Assembly: GCA_018368455.1 (NCBI GenBank)
Contig: JAGZEG010000006.1
Span: forward strand, 120,966 to 184,965
Direction: 5' to 3'
Source of the DNA: Coriobacteriia bacterium
GTDB lineage: Bacteria > Actinomycetota > Coriobacteriia > Coriobacteriales > UMGS124
Length of the DNA stretch: 64,000 nucleotides
In this document: positions 8,816 through 17,760 of the stretch, one piece after another
Layout: each line of letters opens with the position of its first letter
Numbering within the stretch: the stretch's first letter is position 1
Program-made: the position numbers and the translations under genes
Notes under the pieces: generated by a model
The model's database searches: none
Told to the model about the DNA's origin: nothing
What the model saw: only the letters and a program-made list of their open reading frames with translations

Positions 8816-9736
8816 TTACTCCTCGTCCAGCTTAACGCGCGGGTCGATGACGCAGTACAGCAGGTCGACAACGAGCAGCACGACGACAATGAACGCCGTG
8901 TAGAAGATCGTCGTGCCCATGATGACGGGGTAGTCGCGCTGGCTGATGCACTTCACGAGGTACGAGCCGAGCCCCGGGATGGAGAACACCGTCTCGACGA
9001 CGAGGTTGCCCACCAGGATGCCCACGGCGAGCGGACCCAGCGTCGTAATGATGGGCACGGCGGCGTTGCGCAGCGCGTGCTTGAACAGAACGACGCGCGT
9101 GCTCATGCCCTTGGCGCGCAGGAAGCGCGTTGAGTCCTGGGACAGCACGTCGAGCAGGCCGGCGCGGGTGATGCGCGCCAGCACGGAGATGGGTCCGACG
9201 GATAGGGCCGCCACCGGCAAGATGTACGTCGCCGGCGTCGAGAGGCCCGACGTCGGCAGCACGTGCAGCCACATGCCGAACGCGTAGAGCAGCACGACGG
9301 CCAGCACGAAACCCGGCAGCGAGGCAAACAGACTCGACAGCGCCGTCACGACGCGGTCGACGACCGTGCCGCGCTTATAGGCAGCCAAGATGCCCAGCGG
9401 GATGCCGATGAGGCACGACACCGCGATGGCGACAATGCCGAGCTTGAACGAGACGGGGAACTTGTCGGCAATGATCTGGTTGACGGAGTAGCCGGCGTTG
9501 ATGATGGACGTGCCGAGATCGCCGTGGAGCAGCTGCGAGAGGTAGGCGCCGAACTGCACGATGACGGGCTGATCGAGGCCGTACTTCTGGCGGATGAGCG
9601 CCTGGGCCTGGTCCGACAAACGGTCGGAGGTGAACGGGCCGCCGGGCACCATGTTCATCAGGAAGAACGTGAGCGTCGTGACGACGAATATGGTCACAAC
9701 GGCGAATATGAGACGCTTGACGATATACCTGCCCAT
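8816..9736 (-). CDS. ABC transporter permease, OppB/DppB type
   Basis: First gene of the leftward peptide-importer operon. The 306-residue protein begins MGRYIVKRLIFAVVTIFVV, the usual DppB first helix, followed by the NMVPGGPF motif, about five further helices and the coupling-loop block STRFLRAKGMSTRVVLFKHALRN. Only three bases separate it from the next permease. An AT-rich stretch at 9800-9860, the most likely promoter zone for the operon, separates it from the regulator gene at 9914. Confidence 0.93.
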   Translation of the reverse strand: MGRYIVKRLIFAVVTIFVVTTLTFFLMNMVPGGPFTSDRLSDQAQALIRQKYGLDQPVIVQFGAYLSQLLHGDLGTSIINAGYSVNQIIADKFPVSFKLGIVAIAVSCLIGIPLGILAAYKRGTVVDRVVTALSSLFASLPGFVLAVVLLYAFGMWLHVLPTSGLSTPATYILPVAALSVGPISVLARITRAGLLDVLSQDSTRFLRAKGMSTRVVLFKHALRNAAVPIITTLGPLAVGILVGNLVVETVFSIPGLGSYLVKCISQRDYPVIMGTTIFYTAFIVVVLLVVDLLYCVIDPRVKLDEE

Positions 9737-9913
9737 AGGGCCCGTCCCCTGTCCGTGGTATCCCCGATTGCCAGGGAGTCCCGCTCTCGTGATGCCTCAC
9801 TCTAGCACGTACTTTGACCAATCGTTTAGGTCGTTTACATTGTTTTTAAATCAGAAACGCAATGGCGGGACGCAGGGCCCCGGCCGTACGTGAACGCGCT
9901 TGGACTCCGTCCC
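9737..9913. promoter_or_regulatory. AT-rich upstream region of the peptide transporter operon
   Basis: A 177-bp gap between two leftward genes with a clearly AT-rich core (about 9805-9860) in otherwise GC-rich DNA. It is the natural place for the transporter operon's promoter. No convincing -35/-10 pair with good spacing could be fixed by eye on the leftward strand, and no terminator hairpin is visible after the regulator gene. Confidence 0.4.
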
Positions 9914-10606
9914 CTATTCGCGCAGGTAGTTGTAGATGGAGCACTTCGAGACGCCCAGGCAGCGGGCCACGAGCGGCACGCTCTTCTGGAAGTCGAAGAA
10001 CCCGGCCGCGCGCAGGGCTCGCACGAGGCGGACGCGCTCGTCGCGCGAGAGCGACTCGGCCGGCTTGCCCAGGCGCGCGAGCTCGGCGTCGAGCACACCC
10101 TGGGCCTCCTGGGGCGCGGCCGGGTGGGAGCGCATCTGCTCGCGCAGCTCGCCGCCCACCTGCGCCAGGCCGGACAGCACGGCGGACGCCTGCCCCACGG
10201 CCGTGATGTCCAGGTTGATGCCGAGCTCAAGCACGTAGCCCGGCCCGTGCAGCGTCCAGGTGGACGACTTGACATGCCGGCCGTCGGGCGCCGTCGCGAG
10301 CAGTCCCACACTGTCGGCCTCGAGGTCGAGCTCGCGGTTTTCGGGGCTTTCCTGCGACGTCTCGCCGCCGTAGATGCTCAGCGTCGAGCCGACGGAGCGG
10401 CCCGAGACGTGGCCGTTGTAGATGCTGCGCACGACGAGGCCCTCGTCGGTAGCGTCCTGCACGAGCGTCTCGCAGAACGGGCCGAGCGTCTGGGCGAGGC
10501 CGCGGGCCACGCGATCGAGGAAGGCAAACGCCTCGTCGTGCGTCATGCCCGTCGTGTCCAGGGTCTCGTCGGGGATGCGAGAAGCATCGATGCCGCCTGC
10601 AGTCAT
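9914..10606 (-). CDS. YheO/DauR-family transcriptional regulator (PAS-like plus HTH)
   Basis: A 230-residue DNA-binding regulator. Residues about 22-130 match the YheO-like PAS-type sensor domain (FLDRVARGLAQTLGPFCETLVQD, SIYNGHVSGRSVGSTLS). The C-terminus (FFDFQKSVPLVARCLGVSKCSIYNYLRE) is the DauR/YheO helix-turn-helix. Known relatives respond to amino acids, including D-amino acids, and often control neighbouring amino-acid genes. It begins 9 bp after the stop of the MalY-like gene and is probably co-transcribed with it. The peptide transporter lies directly downstream, so control of amino-acid or peptide uptake is a reasonable inference. Confidence 0.85.
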   Translation of the reverse strand: MTAGGIDASRIPDETLDTTGMTHDEAFAFLDRVARGLAQTLGPFCETLVQDATDEGLVVRSIYNGHVSGRSVGSTLSIYGGETSQESPENRELDLEADSVGLLATAPDGRHVKSSTWTLHGPGYVLELGINLDITAVGQASAVLSGLAQVGGELREQMRSHPAAPQEAQGVLDAELARLGKPAESLSRDERVRLVRALRAAGFFDFQKSVPLVARCLGVSKCSIYNYLRE

Positions 10607-10614
10607 GCGTCCCC

Positions 10615-11862
10615 CTATGCCTCGTCGCCGGTGCGGAGGCGGCCGATCGCCGCCACGAGGCGCTCCATGGCCGCGCGCGTCTGCTCGTGCGTGCTCGCCA
10701 GGTTGATGCGCGAGAAGCGCTCGCAGCCCGCGCCGTACTCCTCGCCCGGCTCGAGCACAAGCAGGGCCTCCTGCGTGAGGAACCGGTCAAGCTCCTCGCC
10801 CGCCAGCTTCAGGCCGCGCCACTCGATCCAGCCCACAAACGTGCCCTCCGTCGGCAACAGCCTCACCGGAGAGAGCTCGCGCTCCAGGGCGTCGGCCACG
10901 ATGGCGCGGTTCTGTGCGATGTAGTCGCGCGCGCCGCGCACCCAGGCGAGCCCTTCCTCGCAGTAGGCGCCCTTCACGCAGGCGTAGGCCAGCGGGTCGA
11001 TGCTGCCGAAGTGGTCGGCCGTGCGTTGCGTCGTGAACCGCGCCCGCAGCTCGGGGTCGGCGATGATGGCGTTGGCGTTGTTGAGGCCGGTCAGGCCGAA
11101 CGTCTTGCCCAGCGACGTCAGCGTGATGCCGCAGCTCTGGCACTGCGGCAGGCTCACGAGCGGCGTCGTGCGATGGCCGTCGAACGTCATCTCGGCGAAT
11201 ATCTCGTCACTCACGACAATCGTGTCCGTGGCCTGAGCCATCTCGCCGACGCGCGCGAGGTCGTCGGCCGGCCAGACGCGCCCGACGGGGTTGTGCGGGT
11301 TGCAAATGACGAGCACCTTGTTGGCAGGATCGGCCATGAGGCGCTCGAGGTCGTCGAAGTCCATCTCGTAGTGGTCGCCCACGAGACGCAGCTCGTTGTG
11401 GACCGTGCGGCGGCCCAGGCGCGTCGCCGCCTGCTCATAGCGGTAGTAGACCGGCGTCTGCGTGATGATGGCATCACCGGGGTCCGTCGCCATACGGATG
11501 ATGGCGGCCACGGAGAAGATCGTGCCCTGAGCTGGGACGATCCAGGCCGGGTCGATGTCCCAGCTGCGGGCGTTGGCCATCCACCAGGTGATGGCCTCGA
11601 GGTAGCCGTCCGTCGGAAGCGTGTAGCCGTACAGGCCGCCCTGGGCCAAGCGCGTCGCCGCTTCGATGACGCTCGGCACCGTCTTGAAGTCCATCTCCGC
11701 GCCGCCAAAGCTCGCAAAGCCGGCGTCGATGACCGGCTGAGGCGTCATGGAGCGCTGTAGGCTGCCGATGCCCTCGCGGCAGACGGGAACCGGGGAGAAC
11801 GTTCCGCCCGCCGTCGGGATGCCTGCGCTCCCCCTGCGATCGTCAGCCTGCCAGCGTTCCAT
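10615..11862 (-). CDS. PLP-dependent aminotransferase / C-S lyase, MalY-PatB family
   Basis: Cytoplasmic fold-type I PLP enzyme of 415 residues. The family includes cystathionine and cysteine beta-lyases and some aminotransferases. Visible features are AEMDFKTVPSVIEAA near the N-terminus, YGYTLPTDGYLEAITWWM, CNPHNPVGRVW for substrate/PLP contact, SDEIFAEM, and TSLGKTFGLTGL holding the Schiff-base lysine. ATG 11862 follows GAGG at 8-nt spacing. An in-frame GTG nine bases upstream is a weaker alternative. It forms a two-gene unit with the YheO-type regulator, which suggests amino-acid control. Lyase and transaminase roles cannot be told apart here. Confidence 0.87.
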   Translation of the reverse strand: MERWQADDRRGSAGIPTAGGTFSPVPVCREGIGSLQRSMTPQPVIDAGFASFGGAEMDFKTVPSVIEAATRLAQGGLYGYTLPTDGYLEAITWWMANARSWDIDPAWIVPAQGTIFSVAAIIRMATDPGDAIITQTPVYYRYEQAATRLGRRTVHNELRLVGDHYEMDFDDLERLMADPANKVLVICNPHNPVGRVWPADDLARVGEMAQATDTIVVSDEIFAEMTFDGHRTTPLVSLPQCQSCGITLTSLGKTFGLTGLNNANAIIADPELRARFTTQRTADHFGSIDPLAYACVKGAYCEEGLAWVRGARDYIAQNRAIVADALERELSPVRLLPTEGTFVGWIEWRGLKLAGEELDRFLTQEALLVLEPGEEYGAGCERFSRINLASTHEQTRAAMERLVAAIGRLRTGDEA

Positions 11863-11929
11863 CGGCGCCACCTCGCTTCCGGTCGCATGCGGCGACCGTC
11901 CGACGTGCTATCGTGTCCATTCGCAACGG

Positions 11930-12043
11930 GAGTCTAGCGATAGGCCCGTTGTATACAGATTGTAAAAGTAATTTATTAACGGTAAAGATACAAGAGGGCG
12001 GGGAGCCTGCCGCCCATCTCGGCCAGTGCGAAAGGATGTCCCC
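11930..12043. promoter_or_regulatory. Divergent AT-rich promoter region (MalY-like gene / dtd)
   Basis: About 50 bp around 11945-11995 is strongly AT-rich, between two divergent genes. On the plus strand TTGTAA followed after 17 bases by TAAAGA is a possible weak promoter for dtd. A GAAAGGA ribosome site lies just before the dtd ATG. Confidence 0.4.
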
Positions 12044-12523
12044 ATGCGAGCCCTCATCCAGCGCGTCAACCATGCCCGCGTTACCGCTTTGAGCGAGGGC
12101 GCGCCCGCGGAAGACACCGGGGCCTGGGAGCAAACCGGCGCCATCGAGCGAGGCTTTCTCATCCTGCTCGGCGTGGGCCAGCAGGACACGGAGGCCCAGG
12201 CCGACAAGCTGTGGTCCAAGATCTCCAAGCTGCGCATATTCGACGACGAGGCCGGCAAGACGAACCTCGCGCTCGCCGACGTGAGCGGGCAGGTCATGGT
12301 CGTCAGCCAGTTCACGCTCTACGCCGACTGCCGCAAGGGCAACCGTCCCTCGTTCACGAACGCCGGCGCCCCCGCCGAGGCGACGCGCCTCTACGAGTAC
12401 TTCTGCGACCTCGTGCGCCGCGACCTCGGCTCCGTAGCGACGGGCACGTTCGGCGCCCACATGCGCATCGACCTCGAAAACGACGGCCCGTTCACCGTCT
12501 GGCTCGACACGGACGCACTGTAG
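12044..12523 (+). CDS. dtd: D-aminoacyl-tRNA deacylase
   Basis: Hydrolyses D-amino acids, and glycine mischarged on tRNA-Ala, off tRNA. The 159-residue protein carries both family motifs: SQFTLYADCRKGNRPSF and, near the C-terminus, NDGPFTVWLDT (the family usually has NDGPVT, so phenylalanine replaces valine). A short insertion (SEGAPAEDTGAWEQTGAI) separates the first two strands, making it slightly longer than the usual 145 residues. The ATG at 12044 is chosen because MRALIQRV is the conserved start and AAAGGA precedes it. It is monocistronic. Confidence 0.95.
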   Translation: MRALIQRVNHARVTALSEGAPAEDTGAWEQTGAIERGFLILLGVGQQDTEAQADKLWSKISKLRIFDDEAGKTNLALADVSGQVMVVSQFTLYADCRKGNRPSFTNAGAPAEATRLYEYFCDLVRRDLGSVATGTFGAHMRIDLENDGPFTVWLDTDAL

Positions 12524-13207
12524 GGGCGACGCAGGGTGCGCGGGATACGTGCGGGCCCGCCTGCGAGCAAATCCCGCCCGCGTGGCCAAAAAGAAAGCCT
12601 GTGTATCTCACCTCTGGGATCCAGCGCTCACGGCCAGAAAATCGTGCCTCTCTGACCTGCAGTTTTCCGAAGCCGCGTGCGAAAGCGGCGCGGCCGGGCA
12701 TACACTGATCCGATTCATGGCCACATATCCCCATGGCGTGAGCAATGAGCCGTCCGCACCCGGCTTTCGGTGCCCCTACCGTCACGCACGGCAATCGCTA
12801 CGCACGAGCACGAACCGGCTCCGGGGGCGCGCTGCGCGCGGGCAGCGAGCCCACCCGCGCAGCCTTCATCGCAGTGGCGCCAGCCCAGAGAAGGACGAAA
12901 ACCCGCCCCGCTGGTCAAAACACCCCTGCTTTGCGAGGCGATAGGCAGTTTTCGAGCCTCAAAAGACCTCCTGTCCGCCCGACGCTCCGAGCCCACCTGC
13001 GGTTTTCCTCCCGCCAGTGCGCCAAGCGGCCCCTGAGGACTCGCAAAGCACGACAGTTTTGGCCAAACAGGTCGGGCGCGGGCATTATTAGGCGCTCGCA
13101 TGAGACATCCCGAGGCCTCACCCCGAAACGCGACGATCACAAAGGCGTTGTACGCTGGGCTCATCGTCGCTGTTCCGATCAGGCACCTGCACATGCTAGG
13201 AGGAGCC
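12524..13207. repeat. Intergenic region with degenerate repeat fragments, no gene
   Basis: A 684-bp gap with no credible gene. It contains scattered short motifs also seen in the 22.2-22.9 kb repeats: GACCTGCAGTTTTCC near 12655, ACCTGCGGTTTTCC near 13000, and several GGCCAAAA-type words. An inverted pair is visible: GGTCAAAACACCCCTGCTTTGCGAG around 12915 against the reverse complement of CTCGCAAAGCACGACAGTTTTGGCC around 13042. It reads as remnants of a dispersed repeat family. Confidence 0.55.
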
Positions 13208-13855
13208 GTGCTCGTCGAGCCACGTAACGTAGCACCGCAAGGTATTCAAAGGGAGCAGCCCGCACGCGTCGCGCTGCGCGTCGCAACGCCGGCGGACGCG
13301 GAGGCGCTGCTCGACGTCTATGCGCCATACGTGCGCGAGACGGCCATCACATTCGAGTACAACGTGCCAAGCATCGAGGAGTTCGAGAGGCGCGTGGCCA
13401 CGACACTCGCCCGCCACCCTTACGTCGTCGCGTTCGACCCCGCCGACTCCGCAAGCCGCATCCTGGGCTACGCGTATGCCAGCCCCTTCCACGGCCGTCC
13501 CGCCTACGACTGGGCCGTCGAAACGTCCATCTACGTCGCGCGCGAGGCCCGCGGTCGCCACGTGGGCACGCGGCTGCTCGACGCCCTGGAGGACCTGCTC
13601 GCCGTCCAAGGCGTCACGAACGCCGAAGCCTGTATTGCCGTGCCCGACCAGGGAGGCAGCGTCGGCTTCCACGAGCGACGCGGCTACCGCATGGTCGGAC
13701 ACTTCGAAAAGTGCGGCTTCAAGCATAACCGCTGGTGGGACATGGTGTGGATGGAGCACCTCATCGCCCCGCACCCCGAGGTGCCCGCCCCGCTCGTCTT
13801 CTTCCCAACCCTGCTCGCCGAGCACCCCGACGAAGTGGCGCGCATCCTGGCATAG
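13208..13855 (+). CDS. GNAT N-acetyltransferase, phosphinothricin acetyltransferase-like
   Basis: Transfers an acetyl group from acetyl-CoA to an amino group. The 215-residue protein matches the PAT/MnaT branch: LRVATPADAEALLDVYAPYV, TAITFEYNVPS, YDWAVETSIYVAREARGRHVGTRLL (the acetyl-CoA loop, RGRHVGT), and RRGYRMVGHFEKCGFKHNRWWDMVWME. Relatives act on phosphinothricin, methionine sulfone or similar small amino acids. The GTG at 13208 is preferred because GGAGGAG lies three bases upstream. A longer frame from 13100 lacks a ribosome site. About 25 residues after the conserved domain form an extra tail. Confidence 0.88.
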   Translation: MLVEPRNVAPQGIQREQPARVALRVATPADAEALLDVYAPYVRETAITFEYNVPSIEEFERRVATTLARHPYVVAFDPADSASRILGYAYASPFHGRPAYDWAVETSIYVAREARGRHVGTRLLDALEDLLAVQGVTNAEACIAVPDQGGSVGFHERRGYRMVGHFEKCGFKHNRWWDMVWMEHLIAPHPEVPAPLVFFPTLLAEHPDEVARILA

Positions 13856-13870
13856 GGATGCGCGCCGCCC

Positions 13871-14491
13871 TTACGCCGTCAGCTTGCCCGCGAGATCCTG
13901 CAGCGCGTGGAACCGGTGCGAGATGGCGTTCTTCTCGTCGGCCGTGAGCTCGGCCATCGTCTTGCCGGGCGTGTCGTTGGGCAGGAACAGCGGATCGTAG
14001 CCGAAGCCGCCGTCACCGCGCTCCTCGAAGCCCACCATGCCCTCGCAGCACCCGACGCCGCAGGCGTGCACGCCCTCGCCCACAAACGCCACGCAGCTCG
14101 TGAAGCGCGCCGTACGCTCGTCCGCCGGCACGCCGTCGAGCTCGCGCAGCAGCTTGGCATTGTTGGCGGCGTCGTCACCGTGCACGCCGGCATAGCGCGC
14201 CGAGTACACGCCAGGAGCGCCGTCGAGCGCGTCCACGACGAGGCCGGAGTCGTCGGCGACAGCGGGCAGGCCCGTCGCCTCGTAGGCAGCCTGGGCTTTG
14301 ATGAACGCGTTCTCCTCGAACGTGTCCCCCGTTTCCTCGGGATCGGGGAAGTCGCCGAGCTCCTTGATGGACACGAAGCGCGCCCCGGGCATGACGGCCC
14401 CCAGGATGGCCTCGATCTCGATGATCTTGTGCTTGTTGCCCGACGCCACGACGACGGTGCGCTCGGCCTGCTCCTCAGCGTTTGTGGCCAT
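13871..14491 (-). CDS. rdgB: XTP/dITP diphosphatase (RdgB/HAM1 family)
   Basis: Hydrolyses non-canonical purine nucleoside triphosphates such as XTP and dITP to monophosphates, cleaning the nucleotide pool. The 206-residue protein starts with VVASGNKHKIIEIEAIL (family SGN..K...E) and contains TGLPAVADDSGLVVDALDGAPGVYSARYAG and the FGYDPLFLPND block that binds the base. It begins two bases after the RNase PH stop, and the pair rph-rdgB is a common bacterial arrangement. The ribosome site (GGAG) lies within the rph end, suggesting coupling. Confidence 0.95.
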   Translation of the reverse strand: MATNAEEQAERTVVVASGNKHKIIEIEAILGAVMPGARFVSIKELGDFPDPEETGDTFEENAFIKAQAAYEATGLPAVADDSGLVVDALDGAPGVYSARYAGVHGDDAANNAKLLRELDGVPADERTARFTSCVAFVGEGVHACGVGCCEGMVGFEERGDGGFGYDPLFLPNDTPGKTMAELTADEKNAISHRFHALQDLAGKLTA

Positions 14492-14493
14492 CG

Positions 14494-15246
14494 CTAGTCA
14501 CTCCATCCCACGCACTCGTCCTGGAGGCGCAGCAGGTTCGCGATGCTCTTCTCGGAGGCGTCGAGCAGCTCGTTGAGCTTGGCACGCGAGAACGGCGTCT
14601 GCTCGCCCGTGCCCTGCACCTCGACGAACTCGCCCTTGCCCGTCACGACGAGGTTCATGTCCACCTCGGCGTGCGAGTCCTCGGCGTAGTCGAGGTCGCA
14701 CACAACGCGACCGTGCACCATGCCCACGGACACGGCCACAACCTGGTCGATGATGGGCAGCCGGCCGATCTTCTTCGCGTCGACCCACGCCATGAGCGCG
14801 TCGTGCAGTGCGACCCACGCGCCGGTCACGGCCGCCGTGCGCGTGCCGCCGTCGGCGTTGATGACGTCGCAGTCCACCGTCACCGTGTACTCGCCCATGG
14901 CCTTGAGGTCGACAACCGTGCGCAGCGCGCGGCCCACGAGCCGCTCGATCTCCATGGAGCGGCCCTTGCGGCGGTCTCCCTCGCGGCGAGAGCGCGTGTT
15001 CGTCGAGCACGGAAGCATCGCGTACTCGGCCGTGATCCAGCCGGCGTGCGCGCGACTGCGCCACCCGGGCACACCCTCCTCGATGGAAGCGGCGCACAGC
15101 ACCTTCGTGGCGCCGAACGTCACCTCGCAGCTGCCCAGGGCATGGGGCATGACGTTGCGGGTGAGCGTGACGGGGCGCATCTCGTCCTCGGCGCGCTCGT
15201 AGCTGCGCTTGAGGCGGATGCTCTCGTCGGCAGGGGTGCTGGGCAT
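14494..15246 (-). CDS. rph: Ribonuclease PH
   Basis: Phosphorolytic 3'-to-5' exoribonuclease that trims tRNA and other RNA 3' ends. The 250-residue protein has the RNase PH core: ELR-like DEMRPVTLTRNVMPHALGSCEVTFGATKVLCAAS, GWITAEYAMLPCSTNTRSRR with the phosphate-binding arginines, DCDVINADGGTRTAAVTGAWVAL, and CDLDYAEDSHAEVDMNLV with the metal-binding aspartates. The N-terminus is about ten residues longer than typical. The ATG follows AAAGGAG. It is translated together with rdgB, and murI lies 56 bp upstream. Confidence 0.96.
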   Translation of the reverse strand: MPSTPADESIRLKRSYERAEDEMRPVTLTRNVMPHALGSCEVTFGATKVLCAASIEEGVPGWRSRAHAGWITAEYAMLPCSTNTRSRREGDRRKGRSMEIERLVGRALRTVVDLKAMGEYTVTVDCDVINADGGTRTAAVTGAWVALHDALMAWVDAKKIGRLPIIDQVVAVSVGMVHGRVVCDLDYAEDSHAEVDMNLVVTGKGEFVEVQGTGEQTPFSRAKLNELLDASEKSIANLLRLQDECVGWSD

Positions 15247-15302
15247 GGGCGATCTCTCCTTTTGGTGTCGTTACACGCGGGCTGCGAGGCGGAAAACAGC
15301 CC

Positions 15303-16289
15303 CTACCCGCGCGGCGTCTGGGCGTCGAGGTACTCGAGTTCCTCGATGTCGATGTGCTCGATCGAGGCGAGCGGACGGCCGAATATGAAGCCGCCGGCCG
15401 CAGCGAACGTCGTGATGTCGTCGGACGTCGTGGCGAAGCGGTGGCGCACGAGCGAGCCGGGCGCCGCAAGCTGACGGCGGCGCGTAAGCGTCTCAACAAC
15501 GCTGCGCGTCGTCTCCTCCGCGGAGGAAACAATGGACACGTCGGGCCCCATGACCTCGCGGATGACAGGCGTGAGCAGCGGGAAGTGCGTGCAGCCAAGC
15601 ACGAGCGTGTCGATGCCCGAGTGCTCGAGCGGCGCCAGATCCTCGCGCACGACGGCGCGCACCTCGTCGGTCAGGAAGACCTCGCGGTTGCGGCGCCAGT
15701 CCTCGTGCAGGTGGCGGCCCGTAGCAAGCTCCTCCTCGACGAGCGGGACAAAGCGCGGCGTTGCCAACGACGTCACGTTCACGCCGACGTCGATGCGATG
15801 GATGGCCTGGGCGTAGGCGTCCGAGGCGATCGTGAGCGGCGTGGCGATAACGCCGACCCGCCGCGTCTGCGTCGTCTGGATGGCGGCACGAGCACCGGGG
15901 TCAATGACGCCGATGACCGGCACGTCGAACGTGCGTTGGGCCAGCGGAAGGGCGGCGGCCGTCGCCGTATTGCAGGCGATGACGATGAGCTTGACGCTGC
16001 GGCGGGAGAACCACGCGCCGATCTGGCGCACGAAGCCGCGGATCTCGTCTCCCGTGCGTACGCCATAGGGACAGCGCTTCGTATCGCCCACGTAGAGGAT
16101 GGACTCGAACGGCAGCTCGCGCGAGATGGCGCGCGCCACGGTCAGCCCGCCCATGCCCGAGTCGAATATACCGATGGGTGCAGTGGCGCTCGGGCGCGCG
16201 GAGGCCGACTCCGCCGCGGGAAACGAGGCAGTTGTGCCAGGCATGTCCATCGGCGCACCGGCACCGGGGGCCATCCACGCATGCTCCAT
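15303..16289 (-). CDS. murI: Glutamate racemase
   Basis: Converts L- to D-glutamate for peptidoglycan. The conserved body begins APIGIFDSGMGGLTVARAI and contains the two catalytic cysteine regions IACNTATAAALP and VLGCTHFPLLTPVI. An N-terminal extension of about 35 residues, rich in Ala, Ser and Pro, precedes it. The ATG at 16289 is chosen because GGGAGG sits five bases upstream. The frame is open to 16346. It is first in the leftward murI-rph-rdgB unit, an arrangement known in other bacteria. Confidence 0.94.
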   Translation of the reverse strand: MEHAWMAPGAGAPMDMPGTTASFPAAESASARPSATAPIGIFDSGMGGLTVARAISRELPFESILYVGDTKRCPYGVRTGDEIRGFVRQIGAWFSRRSVKLIVIACNTATAAALPLAQRTFDVPVIGVIDPGARAAIQTTQTRRVGVIATPLTIASDAYAQAIHRIDVGVNVTSLATPRFVPLVEEELATGRHLHEDWRRNREVFLTDEVRAVVREDLAPLEHSGIDTLVLGCTHFPLLTPVIREVMGPDVSIVSSAEETTRSVVETLTRRRQLAAPGSLVRHRFATTSDDITTFAAAGGFIFGRPLASIEHIDIEELEYLDAQTPRG

Positions 16290-16596
16290 GCCCGCCTCCC
16301 ATCCCGCATCGGAGCCGTGCGGCAATCGATGATTCGCCCGGCTCACATGGTCACATGCATCTCATTGTAATGCAGTAGCTCTCCCGGAGTCCCCGCGGCT
16401 TCGCATGGCCACAGGGTTAGCGCCGCCTCGCCATCTCGAGGGGTGCGCGCCAAGCCGTCTCGTTCAACTTTCGCTTTAAGTCTACGGAGTTTTGCGGGAC
16501 GAACGCCCGCCTCCCTGTGCCCCGTAGGGCGGGCGCGACAGCGGCGGCGTACACTGGATGGTTGCAGACTCTCGAGAACGAAGGGCGGTGACACCC
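16290..16596. promoter_or_regulatory. Divergent intergenic region, murI / glycerate kinase
   Basis: A 307-bp gap between divergent genes. A stem CGCCCGCC / GGGCGGGCG lies at about 16504-16535. TACACT near 16551 could serve as a -10 for the rightward gene. Nothing else is recognised. Confidence 0.35.
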
Positions 16597-17760
16597 GTGC
16601 GCTTTCTGATCGCTCCTGACTCCTTCAGAGGGACGCTCTCGTCCCTTGAGACGTGCCGCATTATGGCCGAGGGTGTCTCGGCAGGCTACCCCGGGGCCCA
16701 GACGCGCGCCATCCCCCTGTCCGACGGAGGCAGCGGCACGATGGACGCGCTGCTCGCGGTGTTTGGTGGCGAGCAGGTCGAGGTCAGCGTGACCGGACCG
16801 CTCGGCACGCCCGTCAGCGCGACGTACGCCGTGCTCTCCAACGGCACGGCAGCCATCGAGATGGCGGCAGCGTGCGGGCGCCACCTCGCCAAAGAGGGCG
16901 CGAACCCCGCAAAAACGACGACATACGGCGTCGGCGAGCTCATGCTCGATGCGGCGCGGCGCGGCTGCACACGCATCCTGCTCGGCCTGGGAGGTTCGTG
17001 CACGAACGACGGTGGCTGCGGCGCGGCCGCGGCGTGCGGCGTGCGCTTCCTCGACCGCTATGTCGAGCCGTTCACGCCCACGGGATCCACGCTGGGCCAG
17101 CTCGAGTCCATCGACGCCTCAAACATGGCAAGCGAGCTGGGCAGCGTCGACATCCGCGCCATCTGCGCCGTGTCGAACCCCCTGTGCGGCATGCTCGGCA
17201 CAAGCGCGACGTTCGGACCGAGCAAGGGTGCGCTACCCACCGTCGTCAACGAGCTCGACGCAAACCTGGCAACGCTCGGCCGCGTCATCGAGCGCGACCT
17301 GGGCATCGACGTGCTCCACATGCCCTGCGCCGGCGCGGGCGGCGGCATGGGGGCGAGCATGGCGGCGTTTTTCGGCGCCACGCCGACGCTCGGTATCGAG
17401 ACCGTCCTCGAGCTAGCGCACTTCGACGAGCTCGTGGCGCAGGCCGACTGCGTCATCACCGGCGAGGGCTGCTTCGATGCGCAGAGCCTGCACGGCAAGG
17501 TCGTCTCGGGCGTCGCGCAGCGCTGCAAGGCAGCCGGCGTGCCCGTCATCGCCGTCGTCGGCACGATGGACGAGGCCATGCTCGACGCAGGACTCGCCCT
17601 GGGCGTCACGCACTTCGCGCCCGTCAGCGCCTCCGATCTCCCGCTCGCCGAGCTCACGCGCAAGCCGCGCTCGCGCCTGTCACAGACGTGCGCCCGCGTG
17701 GCGCAGATGCTCTGCTCAGGCGAGGACATACCCCCTTACCTGGCACCTCCCCGCCGATAA
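16597..17760 (+). CDS. glxK: Glycerate kinase (GlxK/GarK family)
   Basis: Phosphorylates D-glycerate, feeding glyoxylate or serine breakdown into glycolysis (this family usually makes 2-phosphoglycerate). The 387-residue protein shows the class motifs in order: IAPDSFRGTLSS at the N-terminus, IPLSDGGSGTMDALL, GLGGSCTNDGGCGAAAACG, PCAGAGGGMGASMAAFFGA, and CVITGEGCFDAQSLHGKVVSGVA. The start is set at GTG 16597 because homology begins there and GAAGGG lies about ten bases upstream; ATG 16558 and GTG 16588 are alternatives. It stands alone upstream of the LCP gene. Confidence 0.92.
   Translation: MRFLIAPDSFRGTLSSLETCRIMAEGVSAGYPGAQTRAIPLSDGGSGTMDALLAVFGGEQVEVSVTGPLGTPVSATYAVLSNGTAAIEMAAACGRHLAKEGANPAKTTTYGVGELMLDAARRGCTRILLGLGGSCTNDGGCGAAAACGVRFLDRYVEPFTPTGSTLGQLESIDASNMASELGSVDIRAICAVSNPLCGMLGTSATFGPSKGALPTVVNELDANLATLGRVIERDLGIDVLHMPCAGAGGGMGASMAAFFGATPTLGIETVLELAHFDELVAQADCVITGEGCFDAQSLHGKVVSGVAQRCKAAGVPVIAVVGTMDEAMLDAGLALGVTHFAPVSASDLPLAELTRKPRSRLSQTCARVAQMLCSGEDIPPYLAPPRR

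Noticed and set aside
13100..13207. An N-terminal extension of the GNAT acetyltransferase from ATG 13100
   Set aside because: No ribosome site and no homology there. GGAGGAG directly precedes GTG 13208.
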